DNA of 64,000 nucleotides. It comes from Paludibacteraceae bacterium (GTDB taxonomy: Bacteria > Bacteroidota > Bacteroidia > Bacteroidales > Paludibacteraceae). Below, in pieces: positions 33,388 through 43,736 of this stretch (its first letter is position 1; each line of letters starts with the position of its first letter). The position numbers and the translations under genes were made by a program. Where the stretch lies: contig JAFUWV010000002.1 of assembly GCA_017477325.1 (NCBI GenBank), positions 62,001-126,000 on the forward strand, read 5' to 3'. The notes under the pieces are model-generated. The model saw only the letters and a list, made by a program, of their open reading frames with translations, was not told the origin of the DNA and did no database searches.

Positions 33388-35367
33388 TTATTTTTGTATT
33401 ATTCTAATGGTCTTGTTGTAAGACTTACCTGCTAGCCTTACTATATATAATCCACATTGCAACTGTGGAAGACTAACTCTCTCTTCGTCAGTCAAGAAAG
33501 AAGTCAGTTCCCTTCCCTCCGTATTGTATATCGTCACATTCAGTGGCTCTATTGAATTTCTATACAAGATATTCATTCTCATGTCATAATACACTTTGAT
33601 ATCCTTGTTATTATCCAACGCATCTGATGTCGTATCAGCAGGCATTTCCTTTACTGGTATTAATGCCCAACGGCGATTGCTTGACGAAGACGACTTACTC
33701 GCATCATATGCTATCACCTGAGTGCCGTTAGCAGAAGCTCCTCCTTCATTGTTAAACCCATAACCTGAAGCCTTGTTGATTATCATATACCAATCATCAC
33801 CCGCATTATACAACTCCCACATCTGCTGCTCACTTATCGTGTCAGCCTCAGCAAGCATAAGAACCGTCTTTCCGTTCAAATAATCTTGTACTGCCAATTG
33901 TGCCGCATAGTTAAGTATTTGATAATATCCATTTTGTAACTTTTTGAAATACCATAGTTGTGTCTCTCTGCTCGAAGTTGCCTCCCATGAGACAAGTTTG
34001 GTTTCTACTGCGACATTCTGGTCAAGCAAATCTATGTTCTTGCCTGAAGTCTTGCTCTTAATATTATATAGCCAATTTTGTTTTATACTACCTTCTTCAG
34101 GCTTTGTCTGCTCACCGGTACCATCATCTGCAGTGGCAAAATTATCCGATAGGAAGAATATACGCTGACTTAGATATGTCTTCAAGTAGTCAACATTTTC
34201 TTTCCATGTAGAGAATAGTTTTTGCTCGCGATACACACGGGTAGATATATTATTCCATTTCTCAAAGTTCTTTTGCGCCGAAGCACTTATCTCCGTACGT
34301 TTTAGTTCTATGTAGTCATCCAACTCTTTCTCTACTCCTTGTGAGAGTATCTCTTGCAGACGTCTGTTGGCTGCATGCCTAAACCATGGGTCTTTCCATA
34401 GTTGCTGTATCCAAGTCTTCGGGTTGTGTGCGTTGTCGCGCATAGTGAGGCGAGTTGCTTCGCCAAGACGATTATCATTGTTGAATGCTATATCATAGTC
34501 CCACATGGGACCGAAATACAAGTGCCCGTCCTGAGGTTTCTTGTATATAAACGTACTCCAGAATGCATCCGGATTGCCAACCAATTCTATTGCCACATAC
34601 CAGTCTATAAGCGATATTGTGTCTGCCATTGCACGCCATCCTTCCTTCGGGTCTGTGAAGTTACTGCTGAACAATCGATTCTCAAAGTCCTGAATGAACT
34701 TCTTGATATAAGTGTTCTGCTTAGTTGTTATATTTTCAGGATAATGTATCGTTATAGGCATGCTCTTGCTTGTAGTGAAGTTCTGTGGTTCTGATGATGC
34801 CCAACCATCTATCTCAAGGAAATATCCACAATCCTCGGCTGCAGCCTGACTGGGATTATTTACTGCAACAGGCACACGATCTACTGCAGCCTCCATGTGG
34901 TCAGTGATGTGATAATTACCTACATACGTACCATTGACATACACATCTGCAAAACGCTCGTCTGGAGTAAACTCCATCTGCATCCACTTGCCAAGATGAA
35001 ATGACACTGCGCCACGCATAAGCGACTTGTCCGCATAATCAGCAATAAAGTCCCAACAGCGGGCATTAGCATTCATACTGAGAAAATGTTGAGGCTCAGC
35101 AAGACGGATGCTATATGGCTTCTTCTCCATGTTCCACGTGCTATTTCCGCGACCTTTTATCTCAAACAGGGCTTCTGCCATACATTCCTCTGCCACACTA
35201 CTCACCACCGTTATTGTACCACTTGTGTAAGTATCGTGTTGTACAGATGCCCCACCATTGGTCGTAATGTATATCGTCGGGATATTAGTCAGTTGTTTAT
35301 AATCTGTAGCTGGTAGCACAAAGCAAAACACTGAGAAAACCATTAATATATTCAATCTCTTACGCAT
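33388..35367 (-). CDS. Secreted CotH-family protein with ricin-type lectin domain and sorting tail
   Basis: A 659-residue exported protein: signal peptide (about 1-20), CotH kinase-family domain (about 25-420), ricin-like beta-trefoil region (about 435-570, with NIDLLDQNVAVETKLVSW and QMWELYNAGDDWYMIINKASGYGF), and a C-terminal domain ending GLYIVRLAGKSYNKTIRIIQK-like, as in type IX secretion cargo. CotH motifs: IKGRGNSTW (68-76), VGNPDAF, and GPMWDYDIAF. Bacillus CotH is an atypical protein kinase; whether this member phosphorylates a protein or binds glycan is unknown. It is placed directly upstream of susC, as if part of its operon. Confidence 0.75.
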   Translation of the reverse strand: MRKRLNILMVFSVFCFVLPATDYKQLTNIPTIYITTNGGASVQHDTYTSGTITVVSSVAEECMAEALFEIKGRGNSTWNMEKKPYSIRLAEPQHFLSMNANARCWDFIADYADKSLMRGAVSFHLGKWMQMEFTPDERFADVYVNGTYVGNYHITDHMEAAVDRVPVAVNNPSQAAAEDCGYFLEIDGWASSEPQNFTTSKSMPITIHYPENITTKQNTYIKKFIQDFENRLFSSNFTDPKEGWRAMADTISLIDWYVAIELVGNPDAFWSTFIYKKPQDGHLYFGPMWDYDIAFNNDNRLGEATRLTMRDNAHNPKTWIQQLWKDPWFRHAANRRLQEILSQGVEKELDDYIELKRTEISASAQKNFEKWNNISTRVYREQKLFSTWKENVDYLKTYLSQRIFFLSDNFATADDGTGEQTKPEEGSIKQNWLYNIKSKTSGKNIDLLDQNVAVETKLVSWEATSSRETQLWYFKKLQNGYYQILNYAAQLAVQDYLNGKTVLMLAEADTISEQQMWELYNAGDDWYMIINKASGYGFNNEGGASANGTQVIAYDASKSSSSSNRRWALIPVKEMPADTTSDALDNNKDIKVYYDMRMNILYRNSIEPLNVTIYNTEGRELTSFLTDEERVSLPQLQCGLYIVRLAGKSYNKTIRIIQK

Positions 35368-35372
35368 ATATC

Positions 35373-36887
35373 TTATTTTGTTGTTTCTGTTATCTTTTCT
35401 ATTCTGCGGTCAAGAAAACTCATCATATCCATATATGAATATTGTTTCTTAATATCAGGTGCACCCCATCGTTTGTGGTTCTCTAACCATGAATATTCCA
35501 ATTGCCGACCTTGCTGCCATACGTAATTGTCAATATCTGACACGGCTGGCAATACTCGTTGCCACTCTTGCTTGTACAACTCTCTAAACTCCGGAATCCT
35601 AAAGAAGCGAGAGAAGAAATTGCCTCCGGCACCACCCAATTGCAAAGGATTGCGAGTGAGGTCAAACATCAAGTTGTCAGCATTCTGAAAATATACATAT
35701 TGCGTTCCTACGTATCCGAATGCCCAGTCATAATCCCATGCCGGACCCCATTCTATAGGCACCTCTCTGCTACGACAAAAACAATACACACTCTTCGGAT
35801 GACCAAACTCGCCATTATATACCAAGTCGTTAAGCAACATATATCGGGCAAGTGAAGGCATATCTATCAAAGCCGACAACTTATCATAATCAGGATTACT
35901 CTGTGCTAACAAACGCTCTATCTCTACGAATATAGTTCTTACTTCATTCATAGCACTGCTGTTCTCAGGCTGTTTGAGCATAACCGGCACCTTGTATATT
36001 GGGGTCTTGAATTGAAACTGTTCATCATAGTTCAAATCCAGTTCCACTAAAAAACCACCTTTCAGTGTATCTGCCTCCACACGACCTTTGTGCACTTGTA
36101 TCTGCTCCGTGAGGAAATAGTTTCCTGCGTATGCTCCATTTATGTATAGTTCTACATGCTGCCCATGATTAGTACAAGGCAGTTCCATGCGCCTAGCCAG
36201 TTCTAACCCTACTGTATTGGTTATTAGTGATGCATCTAAAGCGTTCGCAAGTAGCACCCACGAACGTGCTTTGTGCATACCAAACAGCGATACCGATTCC
36301 GTCAGTTTTATTCTATATGGTTTCTTCTTTTGCCACCATGTACTATTTCCACGACCACGTATCTCAAGAGTACCCATCAATGTAGAATCAGCAGTGCTGA
36401 GTACGTACGTAGCAGGCAGATATGTCTCTTTGTCTTCTACCGTCTTACCCCCTGCTATGTCTATTCTCAATATAGGCAGACCTGTTGTCTGAGGAGAAAC
36501 AATGCTCACTGTGCATTTCTGTTGTGTCATCTGCCTTGTGTTACGCACTACATATTCCACCTCACGCTTGGAGAAATTACAAGAAGTGATACCAGGCAGT
36601 TGCTCCACGTCCTCTATATAGGCCTCACCATCAGCAAAGAATGTAGGTCGCAGGCTGTCTATGCCATCTATCCAACGCTGCGTCTCAAAAGTAAACCTAC
36701 GATTCAGTGAGTCATATTCAAACTGTATATCCTCTTTCAACTGCTTATTCTCTGTCTTGGCTATGAAGAATCGCTGCATCAGTCTCTGCTCCGACTCCGC
36801 ATACACCGTCTCCGGCTGCTCACGCACGGAACAACTTGCAAACAACAGAACTGCCGCAACAAACAATATGTACAATATCTTCTTCAT
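35373..36887 (-). CDS. CotH-family lipoprotein
   Basis: A 504-residue lipoprotein (Cys19) with a roughly 150-residue N-terminal extension and then a CotH kinase-family domain (about 165-500): IRGRGNSTWW (about 176-185), KKKPYRIKL, and EWGPAWDYDWAFG. At the place where the neighbouring CotH protein has NPD, this one has NGE (LVYNGEFGHPK), so one acidic residue differs between the pair. It is 5 bp upstream of the second CotH gene, and the two are likely translated from one message. Role unknown; it lacks the lectin and sorting domains of its neighbour. Confidence 0.72.
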   Translation of the reverse strand: MKKILYILFVAAVLLFASCSVREQPETVYAESEQRLMQRFFIAKTENKQLKEDIQFEYDSLNRRFTFETQRWIDGIDSLRPTFFADGEAYIEDVEQLPGITSCNFSKREVEYVVRNTRQMTQQKCTVSIVSPQTTGLPILRIDIAGGKTVEDKETYLPATYVLSTADSTLMGTLEIRGRGNSTWWQKKKPYRIKLTESVSLFGMHKARSWVLLANALDASLITNTVGLELARRMELPCTNHGQHVELYINGAYAGNYFLTEQIQVHKGRVEADTLKGGFLVELDLNYDEQFQFKTPIYKVPVMLKQPENSSAMNEVRTIFVEIERLLAQSNPDYDKLSALIDMPSLARYMLLNDLVYNGEFGHPKSVYCFCRSREVPIEWGPAWDYDWAFGYVGTQYVYFQNADNLMFDLTRNPLQLGGAGGNFFSRFFRIPEFRELYKQEWQRVLPAVSDIDNYVWQQGRQLEYSWLENHKRWGAPDIKKQYSYMDMMSFLDRRIEKITETTK

Positions 36888-36934
36888 TTATTCCTCACTC
36901 TTCCGGCAAACGCTTCCTTTGCCATACTACCTAT

Positions 36935-38539
36935 TTACAATATCGTAAATTCCACTCGTCTGTTCTGCTGACGCCCCTCGTCTGTTGAGTTATCGGCAAT
37001 AGGTTCGCTTTCGCCCTTGCCTTCATATTCCAAACGGCTGTCATCTATCCCCCTCTCTATCAGATTGTCATGAACTGACTTTGCACGTCCTTCCGAAAGA
37101 ATCATATTTGCTTCATCCTTACCCACATCATCAGTATGACCGATTATTCGTATCCTTACTTCAGGATTGTCCTTCAAGAACTGGGCAAGATCCTCCAATG
37201 CCTGCTCCGACTCCGGCAATATACGTGTCTTGTTGGTAGCAAAATATAGATTATGCAGCACTACTTTCGTACCTTGCTTTACTGCCAGCAAACTAATTAT
37301 TACCGTATCTTTTACAAACACTATACTCTCCGAATAAGGCAGATAACCCTGTTTTGTCACGTATGTGCCGTATGTGCCCGGACGCAACTTTGTACTAAAT
37401 ATACCCTGTTCTGTGGCATTGCCTCCATACAGGCGTTCTGCTCCGTCATGCGTAAACAATTCTACAGAAGCGTCCAGCACTTTGCCTGTCTCTGCATCAC
37501 GCACTATACCACACAAGTAGTATTGAGGTTCTGGTTTAGGTCTGGGCTGAACAGGTGTCTTCGGCTTCTGCTGTGGTTTATGTTGTGGACGAGCCTGAGG
37601 TTTCTTCTTTTTCTTTACCGGTGGTTGCACTTCATATTGTATAGTGAACTTGGCTCCTACGAAGAACGGATGCGCCGCTGCATTATTCAGTCCGAGCGAA
37701 CTGCCTGCTACTTTTGCTTCTGTACTTTCATCCGGAAAATTGATAAGTGCCGCAGACGCAATCTCATTTTTGCTATAATTATTCACATTCAGCACTCCAT
37801 ACTCGGCAAATATCGAAGCACGATAGTGCAGACACTCCTTAAACGATTTTTTTCTGTTTCTGTTGCCTCTACGAAACCTGCTCTTCGGTTTGTATGCCAA
37901 CCACTCGTCCAAGTCAATACCAAACTCTGCCGCAACTGCGGTGTTGAAGTTCCATTTAAGAGAGCCTTTTTCAGACAAACGTCTATCATCAAGCATGTGG
38001 TTGGGCATACCTGCCAATGGGTCCACAAACTCCGAATCATAAGCAGAGATTGTTAAGTTTGCCTTGCTTCTATAATTGCCCGCCAAACCATATCCCAAAT
38101 TCACTCCGGCTAGGAAATAGAAATTGTTCCATTGCCCGCCAAGCATCAACGGTATAGCCAACTGACCCATATTCCTTGCCTCACGATAGTCTGAAAAATC
38201 GTAATTATAAGTCATCGTAGGATATGGCGCTGTCATCTGCCTTGACAGACGAAAATCCCCTATCTTTGAAGTCGAATTCAACCAGTCAAACTCCAAACCA
38301 GTATCAAAAAGCAGATGTCTCCTGCGCAGTTCATAGCCGAAACCTATTCCCAGGCCATAGCCGCCTATAGTCTTTGCATCGCTCAAGTTATCAAACATGG
38401 CAGCATAACCAACCTTTCCATATAAACCCAGACGATGTTCTAAGGGAACTTTCTGTTTCTCCTGTTCTTCATTACTCTGAGCAAACGTTAAGCTCACTCC
38501 AAGCAATAAGAGTAATACCATTGTAATACCTTTCTGCAT
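36935..38539 (-). CDS. OmpA-family protein with barrel, carboxypeptidase-like and peptidoglycan-binding domains
   Basis: A 534-residue protein: signal peptide (1-20, SLTFAQ), outer-membrane barrel-like region (about 30-300), a Lys/Pro/Gln-rich linker (about 305-340), a carboxypeptidase-D/PEGA-like domain (about 343-415, GIVRDAETGKVLDASVEL), and an OmpA C-terminal domain (about 420-534, with RIIGHTDDVGKDEANMILSEGRAKSV). It would tie the outer membrane to peptidoglycan. The barrel part is paralogous to the protein at 22918, at the other end of the susC/D-regulator block. Confidence 0.85.
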   Translation of the reverse strand: MQKGITMVLLLLLGVSLTFAQSNEEQEKQKVPLEHRLGLYGKVGYAAMFDNLSDAKTIGGYGLGIGFGYELRRRHLLFDTGLEFDWLNSTSKIGDFRLSRQMTAPYPTMTYNYDFSDYREARNMGQLAIPLMLGGQWNNFYFLAGVNLGYGLAGNYRSKANLTISAYDSEFVDPLAGMPNHMLDDRRLSEKGSLKWNFNTAVAAEFGIDLDEWLAYKPKSRFRRGNRNRKKSFKECLHYRASIFAEYGVLNVNNYSKNEIASAALINFPDESTEAKVAGSSLGLNNAAAHPFFVGAKFTIQYEVQPPVKKKKKPQARPQHKPQQKPKTPVQPRPKPEPQYYLCGIVRDAETGKVLDASVELFTHDGAERLYGGNATEQGIFSTKLRPGTYGTYVTKQGYLPYSESIVFVKDTVIISLLAVKQGTKVVLHNLYFATNKTRILPESEQALEDLAQFLKDNPEVRIRIIGHTDDVGKDEANMILSEGRAKSVHDNLIERGIDDSRLEYEGKGESEPIADNSTDEGRQQNRRVEFTIL

Positions 38540-38573
38540 ACTCTATTATATCTGTTCTATATAATTTACTCCT

Positions 38574-40589
38574 CTATTTCACTATCTTCAGCGTACTTCG
38601 TCTTCCGCCTTCGCCACTCAGACTGACAAACAACATACCTCCCGCTTGATAAGGTAGGTCATATTGCTCAGCACTCGAGTTAATCACATCCTTGTATATT
38701 GACCGACCTGTTATATCAAACACTTCTAACCTGTCTCCTACTCTCACATCTGTCAACATCAAGGTGTTGCCAATAAAGAAAGCGTGCTGTTTTTGAGCCG
38801 AATTGCTTTCCACTGCTGTCTGCATTTTCTCTGTGCCTACCACTTTCCTCTTTATTACATATGGCTTTAACGGATTGTTTATGTTAGCAGAAATGGCAGA
38901 ACCTGTCACTGCTCCTGTTTTTCCATAGTTCTTCATCTGCAGCACAATACTATCTGAATACACATATATCATCAATGCTTGTATTACAGGAGAGTCACTT
39001 GTGCCGGGGCTTGAGTTACTATCAAAACTGTTATATCTCATCGAACCCATAAAACATGTCACCATTCCCACATTGCTCTTTGGTTGCTCTGGCTGTGTAG
39101 GCTCTATCGTTTCACCGGTTGATCCGCTTCCGGTTGATGCCTGAGCATCACTTATATTCCATATTATGCCGTTCGTCGCAGAAGACGAAGCATTGTACCA
39201 ACCTGACGAAGACGTATATGTAAAGGTGGAATCATTCGGATACTTCAGTGAGGAAGATGACCCCAGCGAACCGCTCTTGTTCTCATCGCTCATTACGTAA
39301 TCTTTACCTCCGCTTGCACCAACTATTATGTACTGTTCCGATAAGTCTAAATCCGATGCTTTTTTTGTCACGCGCACACCAGTCACCCATGGTGACTCGG
39401 TCTTCGATGTAGCAGTAAGACGGAATAATTTCAAGTCTGTAGCTGTCTGCGAAAGTGAGAATGTACCACCGCAATTCACATACATTCCGCTTGACGCCAA
39501 TTGCAAAGTGTAATAACCCTCCTCACTATCTTTCAGCACAAAACGCATTGCCTCTGTGCCTGACTTAAGAGTACCGCCGGAACCCTGCAAACATGGTTGC
39601 TCTCCAAAAGTATTGCAAAGGTAAACAGTCCTACCGCCAGACACGACAATAGTATCCTCTTTCTGTGGTACAATAGGCTCAGTCTGCTTTATTATCTTTC
39701 CGTTCAGGTCATATTCTGTCACACGCTGACGTGTATCTTCTCTGATAAAACTGTTCTGTGTAGAGTGATCATGACCATAAAGATATATCAGTTTGGGGTA
39801 TTTTGTCAGTACTTGCTCCAGCAATGTTGTAGATGCAACTCCGCTTTGCAGTGTCTTACCGCTCTGCACACCATTTTGATTTGGCAACGGTAGATGGTGC
39901 ATGAAGAATACCGTCTTCTCTGGATTCTCACTATATATTTCAGCTAATTTCCTGTCTATCCAATTTACTGTATTCTTTGTAACTTGATAATCCCATGCAG
40001 AAGCAAAGAAATACTTTCCTGGATTAAGTACAACAAAGTCAAAACCGCATACTACATAATGAAAGGCACCCAATATACGCATTTTCTCTGCGCTACTGTT
40101 ATCGGCTGTCTCATAGTAACACTCGTCTTCTGTCAGTTCTCCTATATCAGTCTTCATCGGGTAGCTATAGTAGTCGGAAGCATTCCATTGTTTTGGCAGT
40201 GCATCAAAATTAGCAACTTCATAGTCATGATTACCTGTTAAATATATTACCGGTTTTGCTTGCTCTGCTGCAAACACATTCCTGGTAGCATTCACCATCA
40301 AGTCACGTACTTGCTTCCATTGTGTTTCACTTATTGTCACATCACTTGTATAATCTCCTCCTAGAATAAGCATATCCACTCCTTCTTTGCGCATACTATC
40401 CAATGTTGTGAGAAACGATTGCCTAATGCGTATCATACTAATATCCGCATTTATCATAGACTGCTGGTTGTGAATGTCAGACAAACAACCTATCGTAAGC
40501 ATAGGCTTACTTGCTTCCGTCTTCGTAGCATTTGCTTGCTGCAACATTAAACACAGCAACGCAATCAATATGAAACAACTTTTTTTCAT
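38574..40589 (-). CDS. Secreted calcineurin-like metallophosphoesterase with sorting tail
   Basis: A 671-residue exported protein: signal peptide (about 1-21), metallophosphoesterase domain (about 28-300) with the full metal-site set SDIHN (37-41), GGDY (77-80), GNHD (119-122), HH (231-232) and GHDH (272-275), then a ricin-like or beta-rich region (about 325-500), and a C-terminal domain ending LFVSLSGEGGRRSTLKIVK-like, of the type IX cargo kind. It should hydrolyse phosphate esters outside the cell. It sits between the giant surface proteins and the OmpA/CotH genes; the substrate is unknown. Confidence 0.8.
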   Translation of the reverse strand: MKKSCFILIALLCLMLQQANATKTEASKPMLTIGCLSDIHNQQSMINADISMIRIRQSFLTTLDSMRKEGVDMLILGGDYTSDVTISETQWKQVRDLMVNATRNVFAAEQAKPVIYLTGNHDYEVANFDALPKQWNASDYYSYPMKTDIGELTEDECYYETADNSSAEKMRILGAFHYVVCGFDFVVLNPGKYFFASAWDYQVTKNTVNWIDRKLAEIYSENPEKTVFFMHHLPLPNQNGVQSGKTLQSGVASTTLLEQVLTKYPKLIYLYGHDHSTQNSFIREDTRQRVTEYDLNGKIIKQTEPIVPQKEDTIVVSGGRTVYLCNTFGEQPCLQGSGGTLKSGTEAMRFVLKDSEEGYYTLQLASSGMYVNCGGTFSLSQTATDLKLFRLTATSKTESPWVTGVRVTKKASDLDLSEQYIIVGASGGKDYVMSDENKSGSLGSSSSLKYPNDSTFTYTSSSGWYNASSSATNGIIWNISDAQASTGSGSTGETIEPTQPEQPKSNVGMVTCFMGSMRYNSFDSNSSPGTSDSPVIQALMIYVYSDSIVLQMKNYGKTGAVTGSAISANINNPLKPYVIKRKVVGTEKMQTAVESNSAQKQHAFFIGNTLMLTDVRVGDRLEVFDITGRSIYKDVINSSAEQYDLPYQAGGMLFVSLSGEGGRRSTLKIVK

Positions 40590-40600
40590 GTCTTTGTCTT

Positions 40601-43600
40601 TTATTGCTTTACTACTATTTTACGCTTAATCGTCCCATTCGCTGATACTACATGCAGCACATAGACACCTTCCTCGTCAGGTGCAGATAACACTTGCTCA
40701 CCAGACAATAACACATGTTCCATCACTCTTCCGCTCATATTTACTATCATTGCATCAGCATCATCCATTTCAAGCTTAATCCTTTCCTTTGGTCTATACA
40801 TGGTTTGCGCAGGTCTTTTTACTTCAGGAGTAAAATCACAGGTGAACAATGCGACCCCGTCTTCACGTGTCAGCAACACACTATATACATCATCTGCCGA
40901 CAGTTTTGTATCCTCCAAATGAATATATGTTCCGGTTTCTCCTTCTAATGGTTGTCCGTTCTTGTACCACTGTTGTGAAATAAACTTATATCCTCCATTA
41001 TATTTTGAATTGTATAGCGCTATCACGTTGTCCCATTTTTGCTGCATGACAGATGCAGAGGCATAGTTGATAGTAAATGGAACGGAAATAATCTGTCGAC
41101 CCCCGCAATAACTTACTCCATATAGCGTTAACTGTGCTTCATACTGACCAGGACGCACTTTCTCCGGCAAAGGAACAATTATCTCACTCTCATCAAACTC
41201 CAGACTATCAACATCTGCGAACCCTGCAGTCCTGGCATCAGCTGAATAACTGACGCTTACTTTACCTAATTCTCCTGCTGTAACAGAATATGAAATCATG
41301 AAATCAGTTTCATCAGAACATATCTGCGGAACTGCCCTTGTCGTACCTTGAATACTTATACCGTTATCTATACGCTTCGTAGCTTTACCTGTACATATTC
41401 CTTCTGCATCTATCACGGTTATCTCATACAAACCAGGTTCATTAACTTGAAGACTGCGTGACTCTGACAACACTGCAGCAGAGCCAACCTTTTTCCATTG
41501 ATATGAAGAATAACCATCCTCTGCTTCTATAACTGCCTTATTCTCGCACAGATACTCATCTCCTGAAATCTGAGGCTCTGGCAATGGTCTTACATTGACT
41601 GTAACAGTATCCGGCACCTCAAATATCTCAGACATCCGTATTTCTTCTATATCCACATATGCTCCTGCAGGCGACTGCTGATCTGCATCTATTGAGAATA
41701 AAACTTTCGTACTTACTCCTCCTTGCCATACTTGCCTGTATGTTGTCCACTGTGATGTGGCAGTAATTGTCTGCCCGATCTTCTGTCCTCTGATGCCAAA
41801 GTTAAGCATTGCTGCCGATGTAGTTCCAGGTGTTATACGCATCCTGCATGACAACTCATATTGTGTAGCAACATTAACATCCTGCTGTATTGAATATACA
41901 CTGCGTCCCACCTGCACTTCTGCATTGCTCACTCTAGCATTGTTCACTGTATCTACAATGATGTTCTGCCCTGTACGCTTGGAACTTAGTTCATAGTCTG
42001 TCGTGTCTTGAGGAGTGACTGTCTGTGTTGTACTACCATCTGACGAAGTGATGGTTATCTGCTCGTCCTTGCAGTTTTCTTCGTAAGTATGACTCGAGCG
42101 GAACACATTTGCTACTACGTATGCGTCTGAATTAATAGTGCATCCGTCCACATGTGTGGCACTAACACTGTACATTCCTGCATCAGACTCCTTAACCGGA
42201 TATATCTCCAACGGATTACCGGTTATTACTCTTCCGTCAGGACATTGCCACACTACGTCTGTATAAGACAAAGCATCATATAGCCCCAACTTAAGCGTGT
42301 CGCCTGCCATGTAATATGGAACTGATGAAGCAGCACTCAGTTGCGCACCTTTGAAATCTGAGAAATATGCAAGAGATGACGAATTACCGCGCATATCGTA
42401 CATTCCTAAGTGAAAATATCCCTTCGTATTCTTGACACGCAATACCGTACCTGCCGTGAATTGTTTCTTAGCGTAATACCACCTACCATATGTTCCTGGC
42501 ACAGTATCAAAATCTGCTATCGTCAGAACTGTTGCATCATTATTGACCAAAAAGCCGTCTATATAGTCTGCCTTAACGAGTATATCCGCCCAAACTTTAT
42601 CCAATACAGACTGAAAACTTACTTCTGTTGAACCTGTACACTCCAACTGAGGCAGTATCGCACCTGCCGGCTCAACACCTGTCATCTGAAATACTACTAT
42701 AGGTTTGTCAGACTCAATATACACCGCCTTCCATTTCTGGTCTGACTTCTTCTGAGAGAATGCGTATCTTGATACCTTGGGACCAAACTCACCACGATTA
42801 AGTGTATATTGCTTTTCTATCACACCATTTGTTGATCCCGAATAAACAGATATGTGAGTATCATCTTCCGAAGCAAAGAAATACAGATAATTGAAATTGT
42901 CTTTATCATCACTACCTCCATAATTGTTTACTGCAATATACTTCGTACCTAACATACTGACAGGTAATATCTGGTCACCCATCAAGTCACCCGGTTCAAC
43001 ACCATCGTCCGTACTATTTACTGCTATTGGTTTATTGGAAGTAATTACTGTATTTTGTAAATGGTATCTCCCTTCATCGCTCATTGAACGAATGGAATAT
43101 ATCCAACCGCGTTGCATTGTTACGTGGACCTTGTTTTGAGCATCAACATTTATAGCATTTGTTGTTATTCCAGATGGCAACTGAATCTCAACATCTGTAT
43201 TATCTTCCGTAGCAACTATCTCTATCCAATTGTGTCCACTATATGAATTTTTATAATCATATTGCATTGGTACTATAAATTCTGTACCAAGTGCATTCTG
43301 TCCTTTAAGTGTATATGCTTCACAATCGTCACTTGTATTGATAAAATATGCCATTATCTCATGGTCCGCCTCAATGTAGAGTCCATAAGGTTTTAACAAT
43401 CCTGTATTATCCTTCAACTGTGACTTATATGGAGTCAAATTAACCGTATAAAGTTGGTTGGGCATAATCTGCACAGTAATAGGAGAAAAATATGAAAATT
43501 GTGATGGGTCGGCAGCAGGTTGTGAGATTTTCACCGTTGTCAGTTCATCATAACTTATCAAACACAACTTCATATGATTGTCAGAGTGTGAACCAGTACC

Positions 43601-43714
43601 ACTAACAATATTAGGTACGGCAAACCAGAACTCTGTATCACGCTGAGCATATAAGTCGTACTGCACCAACACGACAAATACACATAATAGTAATATCTTT
43701 TTTATGTTTTTCAT
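40601..43714 (-). CDS. Giant surface protein with IgGFc-binding-like domain (copy 1)
   Basis: A 1037-residue exported protein from ATG at 43712-43714 (MKNIKKILLLCVF...); TTG at 43732 and ATG at 43726 are possible but give no better signal. Mature N-terminus RDTEFWFAVPN, then an IgGFc-binding-like domain (about 25-420) with GTEFIVPMQY, VATEDNTDVEI, TSNKPIAVNSTDDG and GDQILPVSMLGTKY. Ig-like modules follow (about 450-950), including YQWKK-type Ig strands, and a C-terminal sorting domain (GVYVLHVVSANGTIKRKIVVKQ-like). Its neighbour at 43737 is a full-length paralogue. Probably a surface adhesin or glycan-contact protein. Confidence 0.75.
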   Translation of the reverse strand: MKNIKKILLLCVFVVLVQYDLYAQRDTEFWFAVPNIVSGTGSHSDNHMKLCLISYDELTTVKISQPAADPSQFSYFSPITVQIMPNQLYTVNLTPYKSQLKDNTGLLKPYGLYIEADHEIMAYFINTSDDCEAYTLKGQNALGTEFIVPMQYDYKNSYSGHNWIEIVATEDNTDVEIQLPSGITTNAINVDAQNKVHVTMQRGWIYSIRSMSDEGRYHLQNTVITSNKPIAVNSTDDGVEPGDLMGDQILPVSMLGTKYIAVNNYGGSDDKDNFNYLYFFASEDDTHISVYSGSTNGVIEKQYTLNRGEFGPKVSRYAFSQKKSDQKWKAVYIESDKPIVVFQMTGVEPAGAILPQLECTGSTEVSFQSVLDKVWADILVKADYIDGFLVNNDATVLTIADFDTVPGTYGRWYYAKKQFTAGTVLRVKNTKGYFHLGMYDMRGNSSSLAYFSDFKGAQLSAASSVPYYMAGDTLKLGLYDALSYTDVVWQCPDGRVITGNPLEIYPVKESDAGMYSVSATHVDGCTINSDAYVVANVFRSSHTYEENCKDEQITITSSDGSTTQTVTPQDTTDYELSSKRTGQNIIVDTVNNARVSNAEVQVGRSVYSIQQDVNVATQYELSCRMRITPGTTSAAMLNFGIRGQKIGQTITATSQWTTYRQVWQGGVSTKVLFSIDADQQSPAGAYVDIEEIRMSEIFEVPDTVTVNVRPLPEPQISGDEYLCENKAVIEAEDGYSSYQWKKVGSAAVLSESRSLQVNEPGLYEITVIDAEGICTGKATKRIDNGISIQGTTRAVPQICSDETDFMISYSVTAGELGKVSVSYSADARTAGFADVDSLEFDESEIIVPLPEKVRPGQYEAQLTLYGVSYCGGRQIISVPFTINYASASVMQQKWDNVIALYNSKYNGGYKFISQQWYKNGQPLEGETGTYIHLEDTKLSADDVYSVLLTREDGVALFTCDFTPEVKRPAQTMYRPKERIKLEMDDADAMIVNMSGRVMEHVLLSGEQVLSAPDEEGVYVLHVVSANGTIKRKIVVKQ

Positions 43715-43736
43715 TATAGGTATCATAAGCAAAGTA

